Shown piece by piece: positions 24,611 to 34,492 of a DNA stretch of 43,911 nucleotides. Made by a program: the position numbers and the translations under genes. Position 1 is the stretch's first letter, and each line of letters starts with the position of its first letter. The notes beneath the pieces were generated by a model. It saw only the letters and a list, made by a program, of their open reading frames with translations. It made no database searches and was not told the DNA's origin. This stretch comes from Treponema sp. (lineage in GTDB: Bacteria > Spirochaetota > Spirochaetia > Treponematales > Breznakiellaceae). Location of the stretch: positions 1-43,911 of the forward strand of contig WQZG01000022.1 of NCBI GenBank assembly GCA_009780855.1, written 5' to 3'.

Positions 24611-25651
24611 TTATTCCCCTACGCGGATCGAATTGAACCAGGCGTCGTTGTAATATTCCAGAGCCGGGCCCAGGTCATACTTAAGTTCAAGGTTCTTAAG
24701 ATCGTCAACTTCATACCAGGAAGGGCCGGTTTTGTATTGTCTGGCAGGGACATTGACGGACGCCGGGAAACCAAAAGAATCGCAGAATTCGGCGTAGATC
24801 TCGGGCCTGTGGATAAAGTCGATAAATTTATGGGCAAGCTCCTTGTGTTTGGAACCCTTGAGGATACACATGCTGTCGATGTACGCGGGCCCGCCTTCCG
24901 GAGGTATAAAGAAGTAAGTATCTTTTTTTAACTGCTCGTTATCAGCGATTTCTTCATAAACCACTTCAGCGTAACCCTGGACTACCCAGAACTCACCGTT
25001 CGCGTAGCCTTTGCCAAAAGCGTCGGCGTCAAACTTGGTCAGGTTGGGTTTCCATTCATTGTTAATAAGGTTTTTTGCGGCTTCGATCTCGGACAGGTTT
25101 TTGCTGTTTACCGAGTAACCCAGATGGGTAAGCGCGTCGCCCATGACTTCCCTCATGTCGTCAAGCATGGTCATTCTGCCCCGGAGATCATTACGGCCGA
25201 ATATTGACCAGCTCTTGTCAAAATCGGGAACCTTGGCGGTATTGACCACAATGCCCGCCGCTCCCCAGTAATAGGGAACCGAATAATCCATGTTGGGATC
25301 ATAGGTGGTTTTTTGAAGCACTGCGGGGTCAATGTTTTTGAGATTGGGAATAAGGGACTTGTCGATTTTTTCAAACATCCCCTGGTTAATCATTATGGAC
25401 ACATAATCCTGAGAAGGAAACACGACGTCATAGCCGGTGCCGCCCGACTTGAGTTTGGTGTACATTTCCTCATTGCTGGAAAATTCATCAAAAACTATCC
25501 TGCAGTTGTATTCCTGCTCGAATTTCTTGAGAACCGAATCGGGAGTATAATAACTCCAGTTGTAAACATTGAGCACGTTATCCGTTGAACACGACATGGC
25601 AGGCATTATAAGCACTGCCAGCACGGCAAGAAAGATGTGATTCCTTTTCAT
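24611..25651 (-). CDS. potD: Spermidine/putrescine-binding lipoprotein
   Basis: A 346-residue periplasmic-type binding protein. The signal peptide ends in a lipobox (PAMSC), so it is lipid-anchored. The opening of the mature part (NVLNVYNWSYYTPDSVLKKF) and the block GTGYDVVFPSQDYVSIM are typical of PotD/PotF. It is the last gene of the potABCD operon, 44 bases after potC. Distinguishing putrescine from spermidine is not possible from sequence alone. Confidence 0.9.
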   Translation of the reverse strand: MKRNHIFLAVLAVLIMPAMSCSTDNVLNVYNWSYYTPDSVLKKFEQEYNCRIVFDEFSSNEEMYTKLKSGGTGYDVVFPSQDYVSIMINQGMFEKIDKSLIPNLKNIDPAVLQKTTYDPNMDYSVPYYWGAAGIVVNTAKVPDFDKSWSIFGRNDLRGRMTMLDDMREVMGDALTHLGYSVNSKNLSEIEAAKNLINNEWKPNLTKFDADAFGKGYANGEFWVVQGYAEVVYEEIADNEQLKKDTYFFIPPEGGPAYIDSMCILKGSKHKELAHKFIDFIHRPEIYAEFCDSFGFPASVNVPARQYKTGPSWYEVDDLKNLELKYDLGPALEYYNDAWFNSIRVGE

Positions 25652-25695
25652 ATCTTCCCCCTTACACTAAATTTAAATCCAAAAAACCAAAAGGT

Positions 25696-26589
25696 TTATT
25701 TTGCCGCTATGTACTTCAGGAAATTCCTGAGCAGGTAGGTCAGGACCACAGTCCCGAGGATCATCACTACGGAAAGGGCGCTGATTACAGGTGTAACTCC
25801 CCCCTTTCTGGTAATGGCCGAGAAGATAAAAATTGGCAGAGTCGAAGAACCGGGGCCGGCGACAAAGAAGGTAATTACAAAATCTTCCAGCGACAGCGTG
25901 ATTGCGGTTAGGAATCCGGAAATTATACCGGGCATACAGATCGGAACAGTCACTTTGAGCAGGGTTTGCTTTTCGGTAGCGCCGAGATCCTGGGCGGCCT
26001 CTATTATCGAAAAATCAAATTCATCAAGACGGGCCATAACCATTAAAAAAACAAAGGGCAGGTTAAAGGTCGTATGCGCGATAAAAATTGTAAACAGACC
26101 AAGCGGAATTCCAATCCCTGCAAAAAATATAGCCAGTGAAACGCCGATAATAATTTCCGGCAGTATCATGGGCAGAAACGAAATGGTCTGCACATAGCCG
26201 CGCAGTTTAAACCTGTACCAGTTGACTCCTATGGCGCCCAGGGTTCCCATCACAGTTGCGGTAGCCGCGGATGTAACTGCAATAATAATGCTGTTTCTGA
26301 AACTGCGCCAAAGCTCCCTCTCGGTAAAGAGACGCTGGTACCACCTGAGCGAAAAACCTGTCCACCTCATGCTTATTGATTCGTTAAACGAATAAAAAAT
26401 CAAAATCAAAAGGGGTAGAAAAAGAAAAACCATTATAATGATAAAGACTGTCTGGGAGAAAGAAAACTTTCTTCTGAACGCGCGTTTGGCGTGGCGTGAA
26501 GCCTCGTTGCTCGACTGCTGTCCGGGCTTAAGCGAAGTGATTACACTGCGGAGCATACTGCGGAAGGTCATCTGGCTGGTTTTGCTCAT
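25696..26589 (-). CDS. potC: Polyamine ABC transporter permease
   Basis: A 297-residue permease with an N-terminal extension rich in basic residues before the first membrane segment (VFIIIMVFLFLPLLILIFYSFN). The ATPase-docking loop is IIEAAQDLGATEKQTLLKVT. It overlaps potB by four bases (ATGA), a sign of translational coupling. Partner of PotB in the membrane channel. Confidence 0.9.
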   Translation of the reverse strand: MSKTSQMTFRSMLRSVITSLKPGQQSSNEASRHAKRAFRRKFSFSQTVFIIIMVFLFLPLLILIFYSFNESISMRWTGFSLRWYQRLFTERELWRSFRNSIIIAVTSAATATVMGTLGAIGVNWYRFKLRGYVQTISFLPMILPEIIIGVSLAIFFAGIGIPLGLFTIFIAHTTFNLPFVFLMVMARLDEFDFSIIEAAQDLGATEKQTLLKVTVPICMPGIISGFLTAITLSLEDFVITFFVAGPGSSTLPIFIFSAITRKGGVTPVISALSVVMILGTVVLTYLLRNFLKYIAAK

Positions 26590-27491
26590 TTGGCCCCCCC
26601 GTTAACCGCTCCGGCCTGGCCGGCACGCTCGGTACTTCTGCTTGTATCGGTAAGCCTGGACGCCTCGCGGCGCTGCATGTTCATCATGACCAAAATGCCG
26701 ATGGTAGTAACAGCGGTAAGTACCATGGAAATGGAAGAGGCAAGCGGCCAGTTCCTGGATTTTAAGATTTGATCTGCGATAATATTTCCCAGCATATAGG
26801 AATCCTTGCCGCCGACCAGCTGGGGAACTGCATAAGCTCCAAAGATTGGGATAAAGGTAAAAAGCACCGCGGTAAAAATACCGCTCTTGATGTTGGGGAA
26901 CAGGATCTTCCAGATTGACACTGGTTTGCTGGCTCCCAAATCTCTTGCCGCTTCCAGCAGCGAGAAGTCGAATTTATCGATGGTAGAGTACAGCGGAAGT
27001 ATCGCGTACGGCAGATACATATAAACCAGAACCAGTGTAACGGCCTGCTGGTTGTACATAAAAGGAACATAATCCTTTATAAGGTTGAACCGCATCAGCA
27101 GATCGTTAATAAAACCGTTATTGCCCAGAATTACTATCCAGGCGTAAACCCGGATTAGAAAATTCGTCCAGAACGGTATAATAATAAAGAGAAGGAGAAG
27201 GGTCTGGTGTTTGCTTCTTGCCATAAAGTAACCGCAGGGAAGAGCGGCAAGTATGGTAATAACTGTGGCGATAACGGAAGTGATCAGGGTCCTGATCGTA
27301 ATGACCAGGAAACTGGGGTTGGTAATTTCTTTGTAGGCGTCAAAGGTAAAAACCGGATCGACTCCGCCGTAAAGCCCCTTCTTTAAAAAACTGTAGACCA
27401 GAATTATTATAATGGGGGCAAGAAAGAACAGGGTGAACCAGACTGCCATTGGAGAAGAATACAAAAGGCCGTAATTTTTACGCAGGGCCAT
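26586..27491 (-). CDS. potB: Polyamine ABC transporter permease
   Basis: A 301-residue permease with six hydrophobic segments and the docking loop LLEAARDLGASKPVSIWKIL. Its ATG directly abuts the potA stop codon (TAA then ATG), and its stop overlaps potC. The C-terminal tail is basic and Ser/Thr/Ala/Gly-rich. Confidence 0.9.
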   Translation of the reverse strand: MALRKNYGLLYSSPMAVWFTLFFLAPIIIILVYSFLKKGLYGGVDPVFTFDAYKEITNPSFLVITIRTLITSVIATVITILAALPCGYFMARSKHQTLLLLFIIIPFWTNFLIRVYAWIVILGNNGFINDLLMRFNLIKDYVPFMYNQQAVTLVLVYMYLPYAILPLYSTIDKFDFSLLEAARDLGASKPVSIWKILFPNIKSGIFTAVLFTFIPIFGAYAVPQLVGGKDSYMLGNIIADQILKSRNWPLASSISMVLTAVTTIGILVMMNMQRREASRLTDTSRSTERAGQAGAVNGGAK

Positions 27492-28727
27492 TTATTTTGA
27501 TTCCCCTTTTTTTACATTAACGATATAACCGTCATTTGCGCTCCAGGAAAGATAAACATGATCTTTCCAGATAATGTCCGGCCCTTCATCGTAATATTTG
27601 GCATGCTGCTGCATTATCCGGATTATGGTTCCCCCGCAGTTAACGTAAAATTTTGTCTGGAACCCGGAATAAATATGCTCGTCAACATTACCCTGGAAAA
27701 GATTGATATCATCCCTTTTTGTGGAAGGTTTATCTTTTGATATAAGAATTTTCTCCGGCCTTATGGTAAAACAAACTGTCTGGCCCGGCTGTACCTCGTC
27801 AACCGTTGTTACCATTATCCTTCCCAGTTCGGGAATATCAAGCTCCGCCATGTATTCAACCGGCCCATCATGGTGCGGCGGGATAACAACAGAACCGGAC
27901 ATGGTAGGATCAATGGACGGAATAACGATCGGGAGACCTGTAATTTTCCTGACGGAATAAACGGTCGCGTCAAAGAGGTTAGTCTCTCCGATAAATTTTG
28001 CCACAAATTCATCGGAAGGGCTCTCGTAAATTTCGTGAGGAGTGCCAACCTGTAATACATTGCCCAGATTTATTACTGCAAGGCGATCAGAGACCGAAAG
28101 GGCTTCCTGCTGGTCATGGGTAACGTAGATAAAGGTAATGCCGATTTTATCGTGGATCTGGTCCAGCTCGATAAGCATATGCTGACGCAGCTTGGCATCC
28201 AGGGCCGAAAGCGGCTCATCCAGCAGCAGCACCCTGGGTCCGTTAATAAGGGCCCTTGCTATAGCAACCCGCTGCTTCTGACCGCCGGAAAGCTGGTTGG
28301 GCTTTTTTTGCGCGTGCCCTTCAAGCTGTACCAATTTTAAATAATCGTTGACCTTGTTCTTGATTTCGCTTTCGGAAGCTTTTTTTAACCGCATCGAAAA
28401 AGCGACATTCTCGTAAACAGACAAATGCGGGAACAGGGCATAGTTCTGGAAAACAGTGTTAACAGGCCGCTGGTTTGGAGACATGGACAGAACATCTTTC
28501 CCGTCAAAAGAAATATCGCCTTCGTCAGGGTTTTCGAATCCCGCCAAAATACGAAGAAGTGTGGTCTTGCCGCACCCCGAAGGCCCAAGCAGGGAGAAGA
28601 ACTCCCCTTTTTTTATGGTCAAATTTATGTCATTCAAGGCAACAAAATTACCGAATGACTTTGACACACCTTCTATGTTTACATCACTGCCAATCAATCC
28701 TGTTTTTGCAACCCCCTTCAAACCCAA
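27492..28727 (-). CDS. potA: Polyamine ABC transporter ATPase
   Basis: A 411-residue ATPase. Walker A is GPSGCGKT (residues 48-55), the signature is LSGGQKQR, Walker B is VLLLDEPLSALD, and a TOBE-type C-terminal domain follows. No ATG exists near the N-terminus; the frame can start at TTG 28727 or at later TTG codons, and no ribosome-binding site decides between them, so the first 20 residues are uncertain. First gene of potABCD. Because the LplB/YtcP operon lacks an ATPase, this is the only nearby transport ATPase, but PotA is normally specific to its own permeases. Confidence 0.9.
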   Translation of the reverse strand: MGLKGVAKTGLIGSDVNIEGVSKSFGNFVALNDINLTIKKGEFFSLLGPSGCGKTTLLRILAGFENPDEGDISFDGKDVLSMSPNQRPVNTVFQNYALFPHLSVYENVAFSMRLKKASESEIKNKVNDYLKLVQLEGHAQKKPNQLSGGQKQRVAIARALINGPRVLLLDEPLSALDAKLRQHMLIELDQIHDKIGITFIYVTHDQQEALSVSDRLAVINLGNVLQVGTPHEIYESPSDEFVAKFIGETNLFDATVYSVRKITGLPIVIPSIDPTMSGSVVIPPHHDGPVEYMAELDIPELGRIMVTTVDEVQPGQTVCFTIRPEKILISKDKPSTKRDDINLFQGNVDEHIYSGFQTKFYVNCGGTIIRIMQQHAKYYDEGPDIIWKDHVYLSWSANDGYIVNVKKGESK

Positions 28728-28744
28728 GGAATATAAATAAAGCT

Positions 28745-28774
28745 TATGAACCCTTTTTTGACTTTACTTGTCAA
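28745..28774 (-). promoter_or_regulatory. Candidate potA promoter
   Basis: On the minus strand TTGACA (28774-28769) is a consensus -35 box, followed after 18 bases by TTCATA (28750-28745) as a weak -10. It would start transcription about 12 bases before the TTG at 28727, leaving almost no leader. The -10 match is poor, so confidence is low. Confidence 0.35.
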
Positions 28775-28892
28775 TAACAATGCGAATTTTTTTTTATGTT
28801 GTCAACAGGTCTGCTCTGGAAAATTTATTTGATAATCGCTTATTATTCAAGCATAGAATTCCGCAATCCGTGTACGACAAAGGGGTAAATCC

Positions 28893-29900
28893 ATGTCTTT
28901 TAAAATCTGTGTAATCGGCTGCGGCGGCATCGCATTTCAGATGCACGGCTACGCCTATAAAAAATACGCCGCTCTTAACAGCGGCACGGTTCTGTCGGCC
29001 TGCTGCGATATTGATATAAATAAAGCCTCCGGTTTTGCCAAAACATTCGGCTTCCAAAAACACTATACAGATTACAGGGAAATGTTAAAAACCGAAAAAC
29101 CGGACGCGGTATGCCTTAACTCCCCGGTTAACCTGACAGCCGCGATGTCCTGCGAAATCCTTGACGCAGGTTTTCACCTTATGCTGGAAAAACCGCCCGG
29201 AAGAAACCGCGGAGAAATTGAAAAAATACTGGAAGCGGCGCAGAGAGCGGGGCAAAAGGGAATAATACATCAGGTAGCATTTAACCGCCGCTTTATACCG
29301 GTTATTGATTGTCTGGTCAGGGAACTGCGCGCAGATAATAAACCGCAGGACATACAAAGCATAAGCTGCGAATTTTTCCGGGTAAACCGCAGGGACCCCG
29401 ATTTTTGTACCACGGCCATTCACGGCATAGACACGGCTGCTTACATCGCCGGCTCAAATTACAGGCAAGTAAATTTTTACTACCGCGAAATGGCGGATGT
29501 TATCAAAGGCTGCGGTGATTTTTACCTGCTGGCTGAATTTTATACGGGGGCCTGCGCCCAGCTGCGATTTTGCCCCATGTCCGCAGTCCGGCTGGAACGC
29601 TACACAGTAAACGCCGGGGACAGTACATGGATAGCCTTACTGCCTTACGGCGACTCCATTGATTCACCGGGAAGGCTGCTGTGTTACCGCGGCGATAAAC
29701 TGGTAAGCGAAGTCACAGGTCAGGAAATCTGCGGCTCAGACGAAATCTTTATGACCAACGGCTTTTGGCAGGAAGATTCCGCGTTCTTTGATGCTGTCAG
29801 GGCAGCAAGGCAGCCGGCCTGTGATTTAAATTCCGGGCTGCAATCGGTAGAGATTTCTGACTGCATCAGGAAGCGGGAGCGGGAGTATTGTTCAAATTAA
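28893..29900 (+). CDS. Gfo/Idh/MocA-family oxidoreductase
   Basis: A 335-residue NAD(P)-dependent sugar dehydrogenase-like protein. The nucleotide-binding motif is VIGCGGIA near the N-terminus; the conserved EKPPGRN segment carries the usual lysine. The C-terminal domain has the H-GID type segment (TTAIHGIDTAAYIAG). AAAGGGG precedes the ATG. The stop is 3 bases from the stop of the convergent GH106-like gene. Members oxidise or reduce sugars and their acids; the substrate is unknown. Confidence 0.85.
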   Translation: MSFKICVIGCGGIAFQMHGYAYKKYAALNSGTVLSACCDIDINKASGFAKTFGFQKHYTDYREMLKTEKPDAVCLNSPVNLTAAMSCEILDAGFHLMLEKPPGRNRGEIEKILEAAQRAGQKGIIHQVAFNRRFIPVIDCLVRELRADNKPQDIQSISCEFFRVNRRDPDFCTTAIHGIDTAAYIAGSNYRQVNFYYREMADVIKGCGDFYLLAEFYTGACAQLRFCPMSAVRLERYTVNAGDSTWIALLPYGDSIDSPGRLLCYRGDKLVSEVTGQEICGSDEIFMTNGFWQEDSAFFDAVRAARQPACDLNSGLQSVEISDCIRKREREYCSN

Positions 29901-29903
29901 CGG

Positions 29904-32900
29904 TTACTCCCCGCCAAATACTTCCGGTGACTTAAGTATCCCCTGGGGCCAGAAACGGTACTCGTAAGACCAGCCAGGACCTTCCGTGCGCCAGGAACCG
30001 GGGCCCCACCAGAATCCATCGTGGCCCATGTTGTTGTGGAGCTGGCCGAATGTATTGACGCGGCAGCCGAATCCCGTAAGGTCGATTTTGTGCTTTCCCG
30101 GTGCGAGTCTGTCAACAGTCAGCTTGTACGGAGAAAATGCGATAATACCGCGGTCCTTACCGTCAACGGCTGCCTTAAGCAGCATAAACCTCCAGGAAGA
30201 CGCTTCAACGGTAATTGAACCGGTGGATTTTCCCGCATCTGCGCGGCATTGGGCTTCCAGGTGATAAGTAAGATTGCCGCCGTAGAAAGGCAGTCCCTGG
30301 CCGGTTATATCTCCAAAGTAAAGCTTCCTTACCGGCGCTCCCAGAGTGCAGAGTGTACCCTGAACTTTTACGCTAAAATCCCCCAGCAGGTAACAGGATT
30401 CGGCATCGGTCTTTTTCCCGTAAGGCAGGGTCAGCTCAACTACATTGGTCCCGGCTTTTATCGCAGGCAGTTTTACCCTGCCTATACATTTATCTGCATA
30501 CCATTCATTGACACTTGCCTTGCCTGCGGCCATGCCGTTCAGGACAACAGAAGTCACGTCGGCGTTTTCAAGGGCCAGCTCGGCGCCGTCAATATCAAGT
30601 TCGCTTTCAAAGGTAAAACGCAGCCGCAATTTATGCTGAACAGATTTATCCTGTTCAACCCAGGGCTGCGCAACAGAGTCGCAGCGCAAAGGCCAGCCAA
30701 ATTCAGCCCGCAAGGCATTGTCCAGCCTAAGTATTTCTTCTTTGCCGCGCCATTGCCCGTCATCAAGGGCGTAATCGGCAATGTCCAGCAAAAGGACATT
30801 GGGCTCATGAAGTGTAACATCAACCGCGCCAACCGGCATTTTGGAAGCAGCTGGTTTGGTACGCACAGCCGCATCTGCTTTCGCTTCCCCGCCTGCTTTT
30901 GCGGACGCTGCCGCGCCGCCAGCCAGCGCTGCCGGAATTTCCGAACAGCCGGATAATTTAAGAAGCAGACTGTCGTGATCCCAGAGCCTGGCCCTGACTT
31001 CTGTCCAGCCGGCGCTTATTCCGGCGTCTTTGGAAGATGAGGTTCCGGTCATGGTGTTGTATTCAGTAACCTGCCACTCGCCGCGGATACGGATGCGGTA
31101 ATCGCCTCCGCGGGGAATGTCCCGGTTCTGTTCGCGGCCGGCATGGCAGATAAAAAGCCAGCGTATGGGTGTACTGTTGTTTCCGGTACCGCTGCTCCCG
31201 GAATCTTGCCGGTACTGGTAAATAAAGTCCCTGGAAAGCGCCCCGGAACTGTCACGGATACTTATGTCCCTAAGTTCTTCCAGTGAATTCAGAACCGAAA
31301 GCCTGTCAAATTCAATGTGTTCGCTCTGGTCCCAGAGCCTCTGTCCCCGCTCATCGGGAACCGCGTCCGTCATGGCAGGAGGGGGGCCCATAAAGATCAA
31401 TCTGCCGCCCTGTCCGCGGAATGCTTCCAGCCTGTCCATGGTGGTACTGCGTATGGTTTCCATTTGAGGAACTATTACGGCGTCATACTTCATTTTTCCG
31501 GCCGGAAACTGCGTGCCGATCATATTCAAATCGCAAAGATCCGGGAGTGTGGATTCGCAGATGTAATCAAAGTCCAGCAGGCCACGCAGGAGCCAGTCAC
31601 AAAGATTCTGGAATTTTTCATCCATTGAAGAACGGACAGCCTCTGTACTGTCGCGCGGGCCCCAGTGCAGCCAGTAACTTTCGATAGGATGAATAACAGC
31701 CACCCGCGAGATCGCCTCACCTCTGGTCAGGACAGAATTAAGCCTGGCAAAATGATTTTCAATATAAGGGTATTCATTATACCAGGGCGCCTGATAATTG
31801 AATGTTCCCGGATAATCGCGTTTGGCTTCCCCGTTCATGGAAACCCAGGAAAGATGGGGAACCCTGACGCTGACACCAAGCGCGGCCTGCCAGTCGCCCT
31901 GGAGCTTGTGGCCGCGGAAATCGAAATCCCAGTTGGTAACCCCGTACAGTTCCGAAAGCACGCCGGGATTACCGTATTGCCGCGCTGCCGACTGGGCCTG
32001 CTTGGCTGTGGTAAACTCCCTGCGATCGCAGAGCATATCAATGCCGGGAAGCCCAAAGGAACGGTAGGAACGCATTGCCTCACCCAGCGCGTGGGTCTGG
32101 CTTTCAAGAGTCGGTTCTTCCATCATGTGGCCGGTAAGCAGAATATTGTGCCGGCTGCACCAGCTTCCGACCTGGTCCGCAAAAGCGGCGGAAAAACGCT
32201 CGGCAATATGGTCGTGGTAATGGTAACGGACTAGCGAAACTTTTCCGCCGGGAAGATCCCAGAGCAGCTCCGGCAGGCTTGCGATAAGGTCTTTGCCATC
32301 AGCCGGATTTTCGGTTTGACCGCGGGTATTACCATAAGTTTTGCCAAAAGTCTGCGCAAAATCACTTGTCCAGGGCAGAGTTACATCCCTGTCCTCGTCA
32401 GCAAAGCGCAGGGTGCCTTTCTGCGAGAACTGCGGTTCGTCGGTAAAGATGGCCGGTATTACCCCGCCGAAGTCTTTGCCAAAAAGTCCGGCATATCTTT
32501 CATGGGTAATCCTGATAAATTCCTTAATGGCGTCCGGGTTGAGGGTATCCGCGTATGTCTGGTTGTTGAACCAGGGATTGGGCAGGGCGGTTTCCGCGTA
32601 GGCGTAAAGTTTAAATCCGCGGGCCGTATCGCCGGCGCTGATTTTTTTGTACGCGAGAAGACTGCCCTCGCCGTCAAGCACTACGTCGAAACAGGCCAGC
32701 AGTTCGCCGTTTTCGCACCGGCGGGAAGTGGCCCTGGACACATGCTCGGAAACAGCTTTTACTCCCGGGTCGCCGTAGGGATGCCTGGTTAACAAAAGAT
32801 GTCTAATCCGGTTGGCAGGGTTTTTGGTTACCAGTCCTCCGGCAGCGCCGGAAGGCCAGCGATCCTCGTCATAAAGCCAGGCGAGCATTTTTTCATGTTT

Positions 32901-33146
32901 GGCATTTTCCACACAGGCCCCAATCATATCCATGTAATCATCTGAAAGATAATCAGTAGCCATACCGGTCCGTACATGCATGTGGAATCCGCCAAAGCCC
33001 ATAGCCTTTAATATTTCGATTTGGCGGATCAGTTCGTCCCTGTCCAGTTTCGTATTCCAAGCCCAGAACGGCGCGGCCCGGTATTCACTGCCGGGATTTT
33101 GGAAATCAGGTTCCGCAAAGGGCAAGGAGTTTTTGGGATAAAGCAT
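29904..33146 (-). CDS. Large glycoside hydrolase, GH106-like (putative alpha-L-rhamnosidase)
   Basis: A 1080-residue protein. The N-terminal block FWAWNTKLDRDELIRQIEIL, then GFGGFHMHVRTGMATDYLS and WLYDEDRWPSGAAGG, matches from memory the family 106 catalytic barrel. A middle barrel-like region (LSWVSMNGEAKRDYPGTF, ESYWLHWGPRD) is followed by beta-sandwich domains with carbohydrate-binding character at the C-terminus. No signal peptide. An Ala/Gly/Lys-rich linker near residues 745-770 is made of 18-bp DNA repeats. CAGGAG precedes the ATG. Family 106 cleaves alpha-L-rhamnose linkages; assignment of activity is inference. Confidence 0.65.
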   Translation of the reverse strand: MLYPKNSLPFAEPDFQNPGSEYRAAPFWAWNTKLDRDELIRQIEILKAMGFGGFHMHVRTGMATDYLSDDYMDMIGACVENAKHEKMLAWLYDEDRWPSGAAGGLVTKNPANRIRHLLLTRHPYGDPGVKAVSEHVSRATSRRCENGELLACFDVVLDGEGSLLAYKKISAGDTARGFKLYAYAETALPNPWFNNQTYADTLNPDAIKEFIRITHERYAGLFGKDFGGVIPAIFTDEPQFSQKGTLRFADEDRDVTLPWTSDFAQTFGKTYGNTRGQTENPADGKDLIASLPELLWDLPGGKVSLVRYHYHDHIAERFSAAFADQVGSWCSRHNILLTGHMMEEPTLESQTHALGEAMRSYRSFGLPGIDMLCDRREFTTAKQAQSAARQYGNPGVLSELYGVTNWDFDFRGHKLQGDWQAALGVSVRVPHLSWVSMNGEAKRDYPGTFNYQAPWYNEYPYIENHFARLNSVLTRGEAISRVAVIHPIESYWLHWGPRDSTEAVRSSMDEKFQNLCDWLLRGLLDFDYICESTLPDLCDLNMIGTQFPAGKMKYDAVIVPQMETIRSTTMDRLEAFRGQGGRLIFMGPPPAMTDAVPDERGQRLWDQSEHIEFDRLSVLNSLEELRDISIRDSSGALSRDFIYQYRQDSGSSGTGNNSTPIRWLFICHAGREQNRDIPRGGDYRIRIRGEWQVTEYNTMTGTSSSKDAGISAGWTEVRARLWDHDSLLLKLSGCSEIPAALAGGAAASAKAGGEAKADAAVRTKPAASKMPVGAVDVTLHEPNVLLLDIADYALDDGQWRGKEEILRLDNALRAEFGWPLRCDSVAQPWVEQDKSVQHKLRLRFTFESELDIDGAELALENADVTSVVLNGMAAGKASVNEWYADKCIGRVKLPAIKAGTNVVELTLPYGKKTDAESCYLLGDFSVKVQGTLCTLGAPVRKLYFGDITGQGLPFYGGNLTYHLEAQCRADAGKSTGSITVEASSWRFMLLKAAVDGKDRGIIAFSPYKLTVDRLAPGKHKIDLTGFGCRVNTFGQLHNNMGHDGFWWGPGSWRTEGPGWSYEYRFWPQGILKSPEVFGGE

Positions 33147-33205
33147 GGCACGCTCCTGTATTTAATAATTTAGATAAGAACCAAATGAGATTAGAATCAA
33201 AAAAA

Positions 33206-34492
33206 TTAAAAATCTTCCAGCATCATAAGCGCCATTATTTTGGCGTCTCCCAGAATATTGGCAATAAGGGCGTATTCGTTGGGCTGATGCGCGCTTTTGG
33301 TTTCCGTGCACCAGACCGCTGCGTCCATGCCGCTGTTGCGCATAAAGGCGGCGACTGTTCCGCCCCCGATGCCGATTGATTTTGCCTTTACATTATAAAC
33401 GGCTTCGATGTTTTTTGTTAATTTTTTAATAAGCGGCGAATCCGGCCGGGTTGGTTTTGATTCCATTGCCTGGCTCAGCGTATAGTCTATTTTAACGCCG
33501 TGCAAAGTCTGGATTTCGCCGATGATACGATCGGTTTCCCGCAGAACTTCCGCAATAGGGTACCGCGGTAAAATACGCATGTCAAAATATATAACATCTT
33601 CGCCGGGGATGGTGTTAACATTTGGGACATTGGCTTCTTTTTTTGTAGGCTCAAAAGTAGAAAAATCGGGATCAAAAAGCGGATCGTGATCGCCGAATTT
33701 TTTTGTAAGACCGTAATGCAGCCGTACTGCGAGATCCGCTCCGGCCAAATGGGCGTTGACTCCCTGATCCGGCCTTGAACCGTGAGCCTGCCTGCCGTGG
33801 GTAACAAACCGCGCCCAGGCAATATTTTTTTCCGCGACTTCAATGGAAGAACCGTACTCGTCACCGGCGTCCGGTACAAGGGCGATGTCATCGGCGTTAA
33901 AAAGTTCAGGATGGGCCTTCATTAGCCAGCCGATGCCGTAAGCGCTGCCGTTTTCTTCGTCAGAGACAAAGAGCAGTTTGACCGTGCGTTTGGGTTTTAA
34001 TCCTTCCCCGGCCAGAGCCAGAACAGCCAGTACCGAAGAAACCAGGCCCTGCTGGTTATCTTCGACCCCACGTCCGATCAGGCATTTTTTGCCGTTCTTT
34101 TCGCCGGCAACTGCTTTCCACGGATCGTTTTTCCACAGCGAAATTTCTCCGGGCGGGACAACATCCATGTGGCTCATGATCCACAGGCAGCCGCCGGATT
34201 CAGTGCCTTTAACAGTCGCGATCAGGTTGGGTCTTACCTTGCCCTTTGCCCTGTCATCGGGCGCGTCAAAACGCTGCAAACCGGTAATGCCCTGTTTGAC
34301 CAGCCAAGATTCCAGAAAAACACATTTGTCAATTTCGCCTTCTCCGCCGGAGTCAGGTGAAATCGCGGGAATCGCACATAGTTTTGTTTCCAGATCAATG
34401 GCCAGACTTTCAAGAGATTCGATACGGTTCTTTATTTTACCGGATATTTCCACAGATATATCATCGGACATTTTATTGGTCACTTTTTCCAT
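33206..34492 (-). CDS. M20-family metallopeptidase (ArgE/DapE/dipeptidase type)
   Basis: A 428-residue di-zinc peptidase. Ligands can be placed in SHMDVVPPGE (His), RGVEDNQQG (Asp), SDEENGSAYG (catalytic Glu pair), VPDAGDEYG (Asp) and SAHQPNEY (His). The dimerisation domain holds THGRQAHGSRPDQG. The ATG at 34492 lies inside the end of galE (13-base overlap), so translation is coupled to galE. Substrate likely a short peptide or acylated amino acid. Confidence 0.85.
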   Translation of the reverse strand: MEKVTNKMSDDISVEISGKIKNRIESLESLAIDLETKLCAIPAISPDSGGEGEIDKCVFLESWLVKQGITGLQRFDAPDDRAKGKVRPNLIATVKGTESGGCLWIMSHMDVVPPGEISLWKNDPWKAVAGEKNGKKCLIGRGVEDNQQGLVSSVLAVLALAGEGLKPKRTVKLLFVSDEENGSAYGIGWLMKAHPELFNADDIALVPDAGDEYGSSIEVAEKNIAWARFVTHGRQAHGSRPDQGVNAHLAGADLAVRLHYGLTKKFGDHDPLFDPDFSTFEPTKKEANVPNVNTIPGEDVIYFDMRILPRYPIAEVLRETDRIIGEIQTLHGVKIDYTLSQAMESKPTRPDSPLIKKLTKNIEAVYNVKAKSIGIGGGTVAAFMRNSGMDAAVWCTETKSAHQPNEYALIANILGDAKIMALMMLEDF

